Assembly (NCBI GenBank): GCA_018901675.1
Contig: JAHIEH010000066.1
Span: 1 to 13,013 of the forward strand
Origin: Nanobdellota archaeon
Lineage (GTDB): Archaea > Nanobdellota > Nanobdellia > Pacearchaeales > GW2011-AR1
Direction of reading: 5' to 3'
DNA: 13,013 bases
Shown: positions 5,726-12,606 of the stretch, piece by piece
Numbering within the stretch: the stretch's first letter is position 1
Layout: every line of letters begins with the position of its first letter
The notes under the pieces: generated by a model
What the model saw: the letters and a program-made list of their open reading frames with translations, nothing else
What the model was told of the DNA's origin: nothing
The model's database searches: none
Position numbers and translations under genes: made by a program

Positions 5726-6568
5726 ATGAGAAAACCAATAGCTGCAGATAGTTTTTATGCGGGTGACCCCCTGGAATTATCCAAACAGGTTATGGACTTT
5801 ATTATTGATGTTAAAGGCAAAGGAGATGTTAAAATAGCAATTGCTCCGCACGCAGGCTATATTTACAGCGGTAAGTGTGCAGGAGAGGTTTATTCAAGAA
5901 TAAAGTGGAAGCCAGAAACAGTTATTTTAATAGGTCCTAATCACTCGGGTATTGGGCCTTCAATTGCAGTGTCTCTCCAAAGTTTTTTAACCCCCTTAGG
6001 GAAACTTGAAGCGGATTTAGAGCTTGTGAGGATGATTATTGGAAATGCTAAAGATGATTTAGACATAAATGAAAATGAAGGGGCGCACCAATTTGAACAT
6101 AGCTTGGAAGTGCAGCTTCCATTTTTGCAGACAGTAATTAAAAGTGAAATAAAGATAGTTCCGATTATACTTAAAGAAATGCCATATGAATCGTGTGCAA
6201 AGCTTGCAGAGATAATTTTCTATTCAATTAAAAATTTAAAAAGAAAAGTGCTGGTTATTGTTTCTTCTGATTTTACTCATTATGGGAATACATATGGTTT
6301 TGCTCCGTTTGTAAAAAATGTAAGAGAAGAGCTTTACAAAATTGATGAAAAGGCGATTGATTTTATTCTTCAATTAAACTCCAGAGATTTTTATGATTAT
6401 GCGCGGAAAAACACCACCATCTGCGGTTTTTTGGCTATCACTGCAGGAATAGAACTTGCTAAACTTATGCAATGCAAAGAGGCAGAGAAAGTCTGCTTTT
6501 ACACTTCAGGAGATGTCACAAAAGATTATGAAAATTCTGTGAATTATGCCGGGATTGTTTTTAGATAA
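5726..6568 (+). CDS. MEMO family (AmmeMemoRadiSam system protein B-like) protein
   Basis: A 280-aa protein of the MEMO1 family, structurally related to class III extradiol dioxygenases (LigB). The start at 5726 gives the usual family N-terminus MRKPIAADSFYAGDP and has a TATA-like box about 25 nt upstream; the longer frame from 5675 adds an unrelated 17 residues and is rejected. Conserved pocket residues are visible: His42 in IAPHAGYIYSG, His73 in IGPNHSG, His121/His125 in HQFEHSLEVQLPFLQ, His185 in SSDFTHYG, and Cys233 in TTICGF, matching the His/Cys metal-binding positions described in human MEMO1. In other archaea it often neighbours an AMMECR1 domain and a radical SAM protein; neither is in this window. 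The biochemical reaction is not established. Divergent from the pheS operon. Confidence 0.9.
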   Translation: MRKPIAADSFYAGDPLELSKQVMDFIIDVKGKGDVKIAIAPHAGYIYSGKCAGEVYSRIKWKPETVILIGPNHSGIGPSIAVSLQSFLTPLGKLEADLELVRMIIGNAKDDLDINENEGAHQFEHSLEVQLPFLQTVIKSEIKIVPIILKEMPYESCAKLAEIIFYSIKNLKRKVLVIVSSDFTHYGNTYGFAPFVKNVREELYKIDEKAIDFILQLNSRDFYDYARKNTTICGFLAITAGIELAKLMQCKEAEKVCFYTSGDVTKDYENSVNYAGIVFR

Positions 6569-6688
6569 TTAAATACAATCCTTCACAATCAAGGTTGGCA
6601 TTAAAAGAAACCCCTGTTTTCTTTTATAAACTTCCTCGAAACTCTGAATAACGATTTCCAATTGCCTCCGACGAAATCGCACAGCCAA

Positions 6689-7153
6689 CTATAATTCTTT
6701 TACCATCCAAGTTGGCATTCCTAAAGCCAATCCAAGAGCTCTTAAGTCATAGGCATCTCTTTTGTTTTTTGGATTCTGAATTATAAATTTCATCTTTACT
6801 TTTGCCTTGTTGCAGAGCTTTATGTTCTGCTTTACTCTAGCAAGAATTTCAGATTTGGCTTTTGCAGGAGCTTCAATTATCTCATCCAGATTAATCCCTA
6901 TTGCTGCACTAGTTGATTTTGCAAGCTTTGCCATCACCTGATTTAACCCGGAATTTCTCTGCTTTTGAAAATCTTTTCTTTTTGCCTGGTTTAAAAGCAG
7001 AATATCTATCTTTTCTTTTTCAAGGATTTTTCTGTTTAGCTCATCATCATTACTGGAGAAAATTATTTTTGCTTTTTGGCCGTCTTTTCCGGCTTTGTTT
7101 ATCTCGTTTCTTGCGCTTTCAAAAGTTTTTTCCTGAATTAAGGTTAATTCCAT
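6689..7153 (-). CDS. rnp3: RNase P protein component 3 (Rpp30/p30 family), short form
   Basis: A 154-aa homologue of archaeal RNase P protein p30, which pairs with Pop5 to activate the RNase P RNA for tRNA 5' maturation. The recognisable part is the C-terminal half of the TIM-barrel-like fold: DILLLNQAKRKDFQKQRNSG (50-69), LNQVMAKLAKSTSAAIGINL, ARVKQNIKLCNKAKVKMKFI, and the end motif DAYDLRALGLALGM. Typical archaeal p30 is roughly 200-230 aa, so this one is clearly shorter, with a compressed N-terminal half (strand FESARN, strand KIIFSS). It has its own TATA-like box 26 nt upstream and no overlapping neighbours. A reduced form is plausible for a small-genome archaeon. Identification rests on pattern memory of the family, not an alignment. 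Confidence 0.75.
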   Translation of the reverse strand: MELTLIQEKTFESARNEINKAGKDGQKAKIIFSSNDDELNRKILEKEKIDILLLNQAKRKDFQKQRNSGLNQVMAKLAKSTSAAIGINLDEIIEAPAKAKSEILARVKQNIKLCNKAKVKMKFIIQNPKNKRDAYDLRALGLALGMPTWMVKEL

Positions 7154-7174
7154 AATTTAAAGAAGGTGGCAATC

Positions 7175-7183
7175 TTTTTAAAC
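7175..7183 (-). promoter_or_regulatory. TATA-like box of rnp3
   Basis: GTTTAAAAA on the minus strand, centred 26 nt before the ATG at 7153. Confidence 0.45.
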
Positions 7184-7283
7184 TTTAAATTATTTGGTTT
7201 AGCGGGGAGAATGGTTGAAAAAAGAGGGGAGATAGATATAGTGGCTGTTTCTTGAGCTCAAGTTATGTCAAAGGATATAAATG

Positions 7284-7292
7284 TTTAAAAAA
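7284..7292 (+). promoter_or_regulatory. TATA-like box of the 60-aa gene
   Basis: TTTAAAAAA centred 25 nt before the ATG at 7313, predicting a leaderless mRNA. Confidence 0.45.
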
Positions 7293-7312
7293 CAATTTAG
7301 ATATCCATCAAC

Positions 7313-7495
7313 ATGTCAGAATACAAAATCGATAAGTTTCACACTGCTTATGATGGAATTGATAAATCTTTAAAATTTTTGTCAGAAGGCGGAATGACCT
7401 ATGACATAAGAAAATTTTATCAGGATAAGAGCAAGGAAGAGTTAGAAATGATTAAAGAAAATAGATTAATGCCAGTTATCTACACTAAAGCTTAA
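7313..7495 (+). CDS. hypothetical 60-aa soluble protein
   Basis: Unrecognised small protein starting MSEYKIDKFHTAYDGIDKSL. It is hydrophilic and has no signal peptide or membrane helix; two charged helices are predicted (about residues 14-24 and 35-50, the latter KDKSKEELEMIKEN-like). It has no Cys and no metal motif. A TATA-like box sits at the expected leaderless distance, favouring a real gene. Its stop is 1 nt before the convergent pyrH stop, so the two transcripts must overlap at their 3' ends. Function unknown. Confidence 0.55.
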   Translation: MSEYKIDKFHTAYDGIDKSLKFLSEGGMTYDIRKFYQDKSKEELEMIKENRLMPVIYTKA

Positions 7496-7498
7496 CAC

Positions 7499-8188
7499 TC
7501 ATCCTTGAATAATCGTGCCTTTGAATTTCTTTCCATTAAGCAAGTTGTTCAGTTGTTTCATATCTGGGCCAAGAATATAAGTTGTGATTTTGTTTTCCAT
7601 TATTATTTTTGAGGCGCTTTGGTCTAGGACAAAATGCTGTCCTGGCTTAAATGCTTTTTTTGATGCCATTTTGTTGAAATCTTTCCATGAAATTAAAGGA
7701 ATAAATTTTGCGTTCTTGTGTTCAAGGGGATTTTTGTCATGCAAACCCTGAACATTTGTCAAATTAATAAAATCAGTTTTAAAGTGAGAAGCAATTTCTG
7801 CTGATGTGGAGTCACTTGTCTGCTTCTGGTGGTATTCCAAAGCCCCGCAAAAAACAATATCCTGCTTTCTAAGATATTTTTTTATCTGCCTCATTTTGTG
7901 AGGAATGCCTTTCCATGGATTCTGGCTGAAAAAATAGCTCATAAATCTTGCGTTCATTCTTGTTGCTCCAATCCCAGAAAGGCTTTGAAGCTCTTCACTT
8001 TTCCCGCTTTCTCTTAGGGCATAAATGTACTTTCTTGCTATACTCCCTCCCCCACAGACAATTATGAACTTATAGTTTTTAGTGTTCTTTTTGATAATTT
8101 CTTTAAATTTTTTTAAGAAATTTATCTCAACTTTGTCAGGGATTATAAGGCTTCCACCGAGACTTAAAACTACCACTCTTTTTTGCAT
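7499..8188 (-). CDS. pyrH: UMP kinase, archaeal PyrH type
   Basis: A 229-aa amino acid kinase family protein that phosphorylates UMP to UDP with ATP in pyrimidine nucleotide synthesis. Motifs: N-terminal VVVLSLGGSLIIP (residues 5-17, phosphate-binding Lys being replaced in the usual S-x-GGS layout), VCGGGSIARKYI (44-55), SGIGATRMNARFM (71-83), STSAEIAS (128-135), and the nucleotide-binding block FINLTNVQGLHDKNP (140-154) followed by KPGQHFVLDQSASKII (181-196). Length and order match archaeal UMP kinase rather than the longer bacterial hexameric enzyme; the GQH-x-V-x-D-x-x-A segment is typical. The related isopentenyl phosphate kinase would show a His in the N-terminal phosphate-site loop, which is not seen. 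Monocistronic, with its own TATA-like box. Confidence 0.88.
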   Translation of the reverse strand: MQKRVVVLSLGGSLIIPDKVEINFLKKFKEIIKKNTKNYKFIIVCGGGSIARKYIYALRESGKSEELQSLSGIGATRMNARFMSYFFSQNPWKGIPHKMRQIKKYLRKQDIVFCGALEYHQKQTSDSTSAEIASHFKTDFINLTNVQGLHDKNPLEHKNAKFIPLISWKDFNKMASKKAFKPGQHFVLDQSASKIIMENKITTYILGPDMKQLNNLLNGKKFKGTIIQG

Positions 8189-8209
8189 TTAATAAAAAGG
8201 GAAATCTAG

Positions 8210-8218
8210 TTTTTATAC
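8210..8218 (-). promoter_or_regulatory. TATA-like box of pyrH
   Basis: GTATAAAAA on the minus strand, centred 26 nt before the ATG at 8188. Confidence 0.5.
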
Positions 8219-8264
8219 TTTACTTCAGTAATAAAAAACAGTATATCTTTAAGTATAAGAATTG

Positions 8265-8271
8265 TTAAAAA
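8265..8271 (+). promoter_or_regulatory. TATA-like box of the 182-aa gene
   Basis: TTAAAAA centred about 25 nt before the ATG at 8293. The surrounding sequence is AT-rich, so the exact box is uncertain. Confidence 0.35.
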
Positions 8272-8292
8272 TGATTTTAGTATGATAAAACT

Positions 8293-8841
8293 ATGGATGT
8301 TAAAGAGCTGGATTATAATATCAGGGGAGATTTCGGATTATTAATGGGAAGATTAGAGCAAGATTTGTCTGAATCTTTTAAAGATATTCACGCAAGAATT
8401 AAGATTAATGGGCAAGGCAGGATTAATATTGATTATATTGGAGTGAATTATATTTTGGAATATAAGCAAAGAGAAGGCAAAAAAGGGGTTGAATATGTAG
8501 AGATTATGAGAGTTGTTAATAAAGAGTCGTTTGATAAGCTAAAAGATTTAGTTAATGAGCAAATAATACAGGAAGGAATTTTTAAAGGGGCTTTAAAAAA
8601 TTTGGAGAGCAATCTGAAGATGTATGAAAGCAGGTTAAAATTAAAGCGTAAAATAGGAGTTGACAGTGAAAATAATTCTTTAACATTAAAGTATGGTGTT
8701 AGTTCAAAGTGTTATGATTCTAAAACAGGACTCTTAAAAAATATAGGGCGATTAATTAATGCCACGGAAAAATATGCAATATTCCCTGCAATTATGATGG
8801 CATTTTTACTTGATAAGAATAAATCTGGTAAGAAGAGATAA
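8293..8841 (+). CDS. hypothetical 182-aa protein with C-terminal hydrophobic helix
   Basis: Unrecognised protein. The N-terminal part (1-75) predicts an amphipathic helix (LLMGRLEQDLSESFKDIHAR) followed by beta strands (KINGQGRINIDYIGVNYILEYK, YVEIMRVV), an alpha-beta layout. The middle (77-122) is charged and helical with possible coiled-coil character. The C-terminal part has a strand (NSLTLKYGVSS), one Cys, and a hydrophobic helix IFPAIMMAFLLDK near the end, followed by a basic tail NKSGKKR; this could be a tail-type membrane anchor or a buried helix. The stop lies 6 nt before the convergent DUF357 stop. No known family recognised. Confidence 0.6.
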   Translation: MDVKELDYNIRGDFGLLMGRLEQDLSESFKDIHARIKINGQGRINIDYIGVNYILEYKQREGKKGVEYVEIMRVVNKESFDKLKDLVNEQIIQEGIFKGALKNLESNLKMYESRLKLKRKIGVDSENNSLTLKYGVSSKCYDSKTGLLKNIGRLINATEKYAIFPAIMMAFLLDKNKSGKKR

Positions 8842-8847
8842 GGATTA

Positions 8848-9129
8848 TTATTTAACTACAAATAATTTATCATCTTTAACTTTGAATATCCCCAATCTTG
8901 CTCCTGTGTCAAGCCAGCCGTGGGCATAGTTTACTGCTGCGAAGGCGTTTACAAAATCTTTTTTGCTTTGGAAGTATTTTGCGTCGGATAAATAACAACC
9001 AGCCATTTTCAATATCTCCTCTGCCTCTTTTTTTCTTTTGGCATTAATATTTTTTTCTGCAATTTTCAGGGCTTTCCCGCTGATTAAAAAATATTTTTCA
9101 AGTTTTTCTTTTGTGATTTTGTCCTGCAT
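8848..9129 (-). CDS. DUF357 family protein
   Basis: A 93-aa archaeal protein matching the DUF357 pattern: a helical bundle with YLSDAKYFQSKKDFVNAFAA (residues about 46-65) and the signature VNYAHGWLDTGARLGIF (66-82). The family is small, archaeal, alpha-helical and of unknown biochemical role. It has no signal peptide or membrane segment. The start at 9129 is supported by a TATAA-type palindrome centred 25.5 nt upstream, which is shared with the divergent surface-protein gene. Confidence 0.85.
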   Translation of the reverse strand: MQDKITKEKLEKYFLISGKALKIAEKNINAKRKKEAEEILKMAGCYLSDAKYFQSKKDFVNAFAAVNYAHGWLDTGARLGIFKVKDDKLFVVK

Positions 9130-9150
9130 TCTGAAAAGAAGGGATTAATG

Positions 9151-9158
9151 TTTATAAA
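9151..9158. promoter_or_regulatory. shared palindromic TATA box, bidirectional promoter
   Basis: TTTATAAA reads the same on both strands. Its centre (9154.5) is exactly 25.5 nt from the first base of the ATG at 9180 (plus) and 25.5 nt from the ATG at 9129 (minus). Only 50 nt separate the two start codons and no second TATA-like box fits either gene. Confidence 0.65.
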
Positions 9159-9179
9159 TATTCAACTCTTTAGTACTTC

Positions 9180-11264
9180 ATGCAAAAAAGGGGTAAAAAA
9201 GGGCTTTCAATGGTTGTGACATCTTTGATTTTAATCCTCTTAGTTTTAGTTGCTATTGGTATTATATGGGCGGTGGTTTATAATCTTATCAAAGAAGGGG
9301 CTGAAAATGTTTCTTTAGATGGATTTACAGTCAGTTTGGAAATAAAATCAGCTAAAGTTTATGATAATGGAGATATAACTGCAAATGTTAAAAGAACTTC
9401 TGGAGCAGGAGAACTCTCTGGGCTTATGTTCATCTTCTCTGATGGAGAAAATAAAGAATCCCTAAAAAAAGAAGAGGGGTTGAGCCTTCTCCAAGAAAAG
9501 ATGTTTAATGAGTTTGATATTGTTGAATTAAATAAGACCCATCTTAAAACGCTTTCTATTGCACCAATCTTTAAAACAGAATCAGGGGGAGAAAAAATAG
9601 GGAATATTTTAGATACTTACCAGATACAACATGCAGGTTCTGCTGGGAAACATTATGCTTGTGTTGGTGGAATATGCATCTTAGTTGATGGTGAAGGAGT
9701 GAATAGTTGTAATAATAATTCTGTTTGTGGCTCTTCTGGTTCTTCTTTGGGGCATGACCCTTCTGATACTGATAATGATGGATTGCCAGATAGTTTTGAG
9801 CAGGATATAATTGATGCAAATCTTACTGATAATATTACTTTAATATCACAGGTTAAGCCAGGTGATGATTTTGATAATGATGGCTTGACTAATTTAGAAG
9901 AATATGAGAATGATACAGACCCAACAAATCCAGATTCTGATAATGATGGGATGGAGGACGGATGGGAAGTTGATAATCATCTTAATCCAAATAGTGCAGG
10001 TGATGCAGGTTTAGATAATGACAATGATGGATTTACAAATTTGGAAGAATTTACTTATTCAACAAATCCAAACAGTGCTTCAAGTTATCCTGTAACACAA
10101 ACTAGTTTTTCAAGTTCTGTTCAAGAAAATGTTTTATTGTCTGTGGCAAAACAAACTGCCCATAATTCTGTTAAAAATCCTTCTGTTACTGCAGATGGGA
10201 AGAAGATGGTTTATTCTAAATATGATTATACTAAATTATGCTGGGATTTATGGTTAAGAGATACGGTTGCAGAAACAGAGCAGAAAATTGGAGATTGTGA
10301 TAGTGGTTATACTGGAGAACGGGGTTATCAGATTTCTGCGATTAGTAATGATGGAAGCAAGATTATTTATTTTCAAACAAGACAGTGCAAAAAATTAAAT
10401 GAAGAAGGATATTCTGGATATAGCTGTGATTATGCTAAAGATAAATTTAAAGACGGAATTGGCATTATGAATGCAGATGGAAGCAATAAACAGCATTTGA
10501 TTGACATGCCGTGGGAAAACGGCAGTGCAGGAAACAATGATGCCCAAAGGATTCAGTTTAATTCAGACGCAGGCAAGATTTTAATTGATTCAAAAGGATA
10601 TGTTGAACAGCATATTGCAGGAACTTATGAATATACTATCGCAGGGAATAAATTAGCTTATTATTTAAATCCAAACCCATATGTCAGCCCAATTGGAGGT
10701 ATTTATAGTGAAAGTGCAAGATATCAATATCCTTATTATGACCCTAAAAATAACAGCAAGATTTTGACTTTTGTGAGCACTTATCCTTCTGTTGGATTGT
10801 CTTCGCCAAGTTTTTCTTATATTTATATGGGAGAAATAGAAACATCAAGCAGTGATTCTGCAATACACAGCAATAATCAAAAAAACTTGAATATAGTTTA
10901 TAATAATACCAAAACAACTGCCGGAGGAACAACTACAGAAACAACAAACATATTGGGAACAAAATCCAGCAGTCCAAGCAGTTCTTGGTCTGTCCAAGCA
11001 GTAATATATCCTGTATATAGCTTTGACAAATCTTTAATCGCTTATACTTTAAATACCGGAACTATGATTTCCCGGGACATATATATACTGGATTTAATAA
11101 CTAAAGAAAGAAAAAGAGTGCTTCTTGGTTCAAGTGGGGATGAGATTTATGGGCATATTATTTATGGAAAAATGTTTTTTGAAAATGTTTTAAGAGAAGG
11201 TTTGATTTATGCAGATGTAAATGGGAGTATTAATCTGCTTCCTGCAACAAGAACTGCTGTGTAA
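9180..11264 (+). CDS. membrane-anchored surface protein with Asp-rich Ca-binding repeats and TolB/PD40-like propeller
   Basis: A 694-aa extracellular protein. Residues 1-40: basic KRGKKGLS then a hydrophobic helix (MVVTSLILILLVLVAIGIIW), similar to archaeal type IV pilin-like (class III) signal/anchor segments. About 45-150: a beta-rich domain. 160-183: a four-Cys cluster C-x4-C-x10-C-x5-C, probably disulfide-bonded outside the cell. About 193-300: thrombospondin-3/EF-like Asp repeats (DTDNDGLPD, DDFDNDGLTNLEEY, DSDNDGMEDGWE, DNDNDGFTNLEEF) expected to bind Ca2+. From about 325 on: propeller-type blades with the PD40 pattern (PSVTADGKKMVYSK, ISNDGSKIIYFQT, IGIMNADGSNK, SFDKSLIAYTL, RDIYILDL). 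A Ser/Thr/Asn-rich stretch lies at about 560-605. Likely an S-layer-associated or adhesive protein; the ligand is unknown. Leaderless start supported by the shared TATA box. Confidence 0.8.
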   Translation: MQKRGKKGLSMVVTSLILILLVLVAIGIIWAVVYNLIKEGAENVSLDGFTVSLEIKSAKVYDNGDITANVKRTSGAGELSGLMFIFSDGENKESLKKEEGLSLLQEKMFNEFDIVELNKTHLKTLSIAPIFKTESGGEKIGNILDTYQIQHAGSAGKHYACVGGICILVDGEGVNSCNNNSVCGSSGSSLGHDPSDTDNDGLPDSFEQDIIDANLTDNITLISQVKPGDDFDNDGLTNLEEYENDTDPTNPDSDNDGMEDGWEVDNHLNPNSAGDAGLDNDNDGFTNLEEFTYSTNPNSASSYPVTQTSFSSSVQENVLLSVAKQTAHNSVKNPSVTADGKKMVYSKYDYTKLCWDLWLRDTVAETEQKIGDCDSGYTGERGYQISAISNDGSKIIYFQTRQCKKLNEEGYSGYSCDYAKDKFKDGIGIMNADGSNKQHLIDMPWENGSAGNNDAQRIQFNSDAGKILIDSKGYVEQHIAGTYEYTIAGNKLAYYLNPNPYVSPIGGIYSESARYQYPYYDPKNNSKILTFVSTYPSVGLSSPSFSYIYMGEIETSSSDSAIHSNNQKNLNIVYNNTKTTAGGTTTETTNILGTKSSSPSSSWSVQAVIYPVYSFDKSLIAYTLNTGTMISRDIYILDLITKERKRVLLGSSGDEIYGHIIYGKMFFENVLREGLIYADVNGSINLLPATRTAV

Positions 11265-11288
11265 TCCTTCTTAAAAAGATAACTCCTG

Positions 11289-11293
11289 TTTTT
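11289..11293 (+). terminator. T-tract after the surface protein gene
   Basis: CCTGTTTTTATG, 25 nt after the stop codon. A possible U-tract terminator; weak. Confidence 0.3.
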
Positions 11294-11366
11294 ATGATTG
11301 CCATTAAATCTCCTTAATAATCTTTCTAAGTCTGTTTAATATGTCAAGATTTATTTTTTGCGTAAA

Positions 11367-11387
11367 CTCCCTACTTTAGTTCGTGAG
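11367..11387 (+). repeat. imperfect hairpin resembling a degraded IS200/IS605 end
   Basis: CTC...GAG outer arms with ACTTTAGT at the tip (11372-11379), interrupted by mismatches. IS200/IS605 elements carry imperfect end hairpins with CTTTAG-like tips, so this may be an end relic. Low certainty. Confidence 0.3.
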
Positions 11388-11441
11388 ACTTCAAGATTTT
11401 ATAAATCTTGATAGCACTCAAGAATCTTCGATTCTTGATGA
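11388..11441 (+). repeat. two-hairpin module, left copy
   Basis: Structure: ACT, then hairpin 1 with arms TCAAGATTT/AAATCTTGA and loop TAT (11391-11411), linker TAGCAC, then hairpin 2 with arms TCAAGAATC/GATTCTTGA and loop TTC (11418-11438), then TGA. The arms are perfect 9-bp stems. The same architecture recurs at 12607-12668 in the same orientation with different inner arm bases, so arms have coevolved to keep pairing. Confidence 0.75.
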
Positions 11442-11453
11442 AGCAAAAATAAA

Positions 11454-11471
11454 TCTTGAGCATGCTCAAGA
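11454..11471. repeat. 18-nt perfect palindrome
   Basis: Arms TCTTGAGCA and TGCTCAAGA with no loop. It follows the left module and belongs to the same TCAAGA/TCTTGA family of arms. It could also be a dimeric protein site. Confidence 0.5.
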
Positions 11472-11508
11472 ACCAGACACGTCATACACTTCAGTGTATG
11501 GTTCTTGA
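11466..11508 (+). repeat. nested hairpin with TTCA tip
   Basis: Outer arms TCAAGAAC/GTTCTTGA (11466-11473, 11501-11508) enclose a 9-nt bulge and an inner 7-bp hairpin CATACAC/GTGTATG with loop TTCA (11483-11500). A bulged, hairpin-tipped stem with ACTTCAGT at the tip resembles IS200/IS605 end structures. Confidence 0.5.
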
Positions 11509-11539
11509 CATCCTGTTCCCAGTTGGATGACAGAAAACC

Positions 11540-11547
11540 TTATAAAG
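11540..11547 (+). promoter_or_regulatory. TATA-like box of the nucleotidyltransferase cassette
   Basis: TTATAAAG centred 24.5 nt before the ATG at 11568. It decides between that ATG and the in-frame TTG at 11556. Confidence 0.55.
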
Positions 11548-11567
11548 TTTAAACATTGTATAAACAT

Positions 11568-12332
11568 ATGGAATTAACAAAAAATGTGATAGGGTGGGGG
11601 AATAGTGCCGGAGTTCTTCTCCCAAGGGAATGGAAAGGAAATGAGGTAAAAGTAATCTTAGTGGACAGGACTTCTCAGATTAAAAAAGAGGTTTTTGACA
11701 TTTTAGATAAATATCTTGAAGATGTAATTGGTGTTTATCTTGTGGGGAGTTATGCAAGAAAAGAAGAGGAAAAAGATTCAGATATAGATATAATTGCAAT
11801 ATCTCACCAAACTAATAAAAGCATTCATTCTGGCAAGTACCATATCACTATTTCTCCTCTTGAAAGCATAGAAAAGGCATTGAAGGCGGATGCTATCCTT
11901 ATTTATCCAAGGATAATTGAGGCGAAAACGATACTCAATCAACAATTGTTAAGAGAGCTTAGAGAAGTTAAAATTTCTAAGAATTCTTTTAAAGAGTTTA
12001 TTGATGGAACAAAAAGAATAATCAAAATGAATAAGGAATTTATTGAATTGGATAAGCTAGATGGCGAGCTCTTAACTTCTACTGGCGTGGTTTACTCTTT
12101 AATATTAAGACTGAGAGGGATTTTTATGGTTAAGGCTATATTAAAGAAAAGTATGTATTCTAACAAAGATTTTAAGAAGTGGATAGTGGAGAATATCCCA
12201 AGTATAGATTATGAAGGAGTATACAGAGTTTATAGAGCAATAAAAGAAGATAAGAAGACAAAAGAGGAGATTAAGATTTCAGATGCAGAAAAACTCCTTG
12301 GTTTGCTGGAGAAAGAGGTTAAGAAATGGTGA
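11568..12332 (+). CDS. DUF2080-like DNA-binding domain fused to MNT-type nucleotidyltransferase
   Basis: A 254-aa protein. Residues 1-35 (VIGWGNSAGVLLPREWKG then VKVILVD) match the AbrB/SpoVT-like swapped-hairpin pattern of DUF2080, a domain annotated as transposon-encoded in archaea. Residues about 40-115 form a minimal nucleotidyltransferase: GVYLVGSYARKEEEKDSDID, with G60-S61 and D72/D74 as the nucleotide- and metal-binding signature, then strand DIIAIS. A third catalytic acidic residue is not obvious. Residues 130-254 are helical, with VVYSLILRLRGIFMVKAI and a KKWI segment. MNT domains act as antitoxins that AMPylate HEPN toxins, but no HEPN R-x4-6-H motif was seen in either gene here. 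ATG at 11568 chosen from the TATA spacing. The following gene overlaps by 7 nt. Flanked by matching hairpin modules. Confidence 0.75.
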   Translation: MELTKNVIGWGNSAGVLLPREWKGNEVKVILVDRTSQIKKEVFDILDKYLEDVIGVYLVGSYARKEEEKDSDIDIIAISHQTNKSIHSGKYHITISPLESIEKALKADAILIYPRIIEAKTILNQQLLRELREVKISKNSFKEFIDGTKRIIKMNKEFIELDKLDGELLTSTGVVYSLILRLRGIFMVKAILKKSMYSNKDFKKWIVENIPSIDYEGVYRVYRAIKEDKKTKEEIKISDAEKLLGLLEKEVKKW

Positions 12333-12511
12333 ATAGAAAAAAGAGGCTTGAGAAAGGGATAAACTCAATAGAAGAACAAATAAAATTACATGAAGAAAAA
12401 CTATCTAGAGTAGAAGATGAAGGAAAAGAAGAGCTTGCTGAATATTATGAAAAAGAAATTGCTTCTTTAAAGAGGGTTAAGGAAGAAAAAAGGAGATTGT
12501 TAGGAAAATAA
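12326..12511 (+). CDS. 61-aa charged coiled-coil protein, partner of the nucleotidyltransferase
   Basis: Starts inside the last codons of the nucleotidyltransferase gene (ATGGTGA overlap), so it is translationally coupled. The protein is almost entirely charged and helical: RKKRLEKGINSIEEQIKLH, then about 30 residues rich in Glu/Lys with Leu/Ile spacing suggesting a coiled coil or helical hairpin, ending in RRLLGK. It has no Cys, no Trp, no membrane segment and no R-x4-6-H motif. Likely it binds the upstream protein or nucleic acid; a toxin or antitoxin role is a guess from the two-gene overlapped layout. Unrecognised family. Confidence 0.6.
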   Translation: MVNRKKRLEKGINSIEEQIKLHEEKLSRVEDEGKEELAEYYEKEIASLKRVKEEKRRLLGK

Positions 12512-12526
12512 TATTGCATAGCCTTA

Positions 12527-12532
12527 TTTTTT
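12527..12532 (+). terminator. T6 tract after the cassette
   Basis: Six T's 15 nt after the coiled-coil gene stop. A possible U-tract terminator. Confidence 0.3.
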
Positions 12533-12549
12533 ATGTCCATAAATTTAAA

Positions 12550-12571
12550 ACCACATTCTAAAGAATGTGGT
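12550..12571 (+). repeat. hairpin with TAAA loop (right region, copy A)
   Basis: CCACATTC and GAATGTGG around TAAA, extended by an A-T pair. On the minus strand the tip reads CTTTAG. It is followed by GGTAGTA and resembles the hairpin at 12679-12702, sharing the ACCACA and TGTGGTA ends. Confidence 0.5.
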
Positions 12572-12606
12572 AGTAGCTTTCTGCTTTTAAATTTTGGATC
12601 ATCCAA

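Noticed and set aside
7211..7255. 14-codon ORF (ATG at 7211) between rnp3 and the 60-aa gene
   Set aside because: Very short, with no downstream coupling and no clear TATA spacing; expected by chance.
9571..9819. Minus-strand open frame opposite the surface protein
   Set aside because: His/Gln/Tyr-rich translation typical of a frame opposite Asp/Asn-rich coding DNA.
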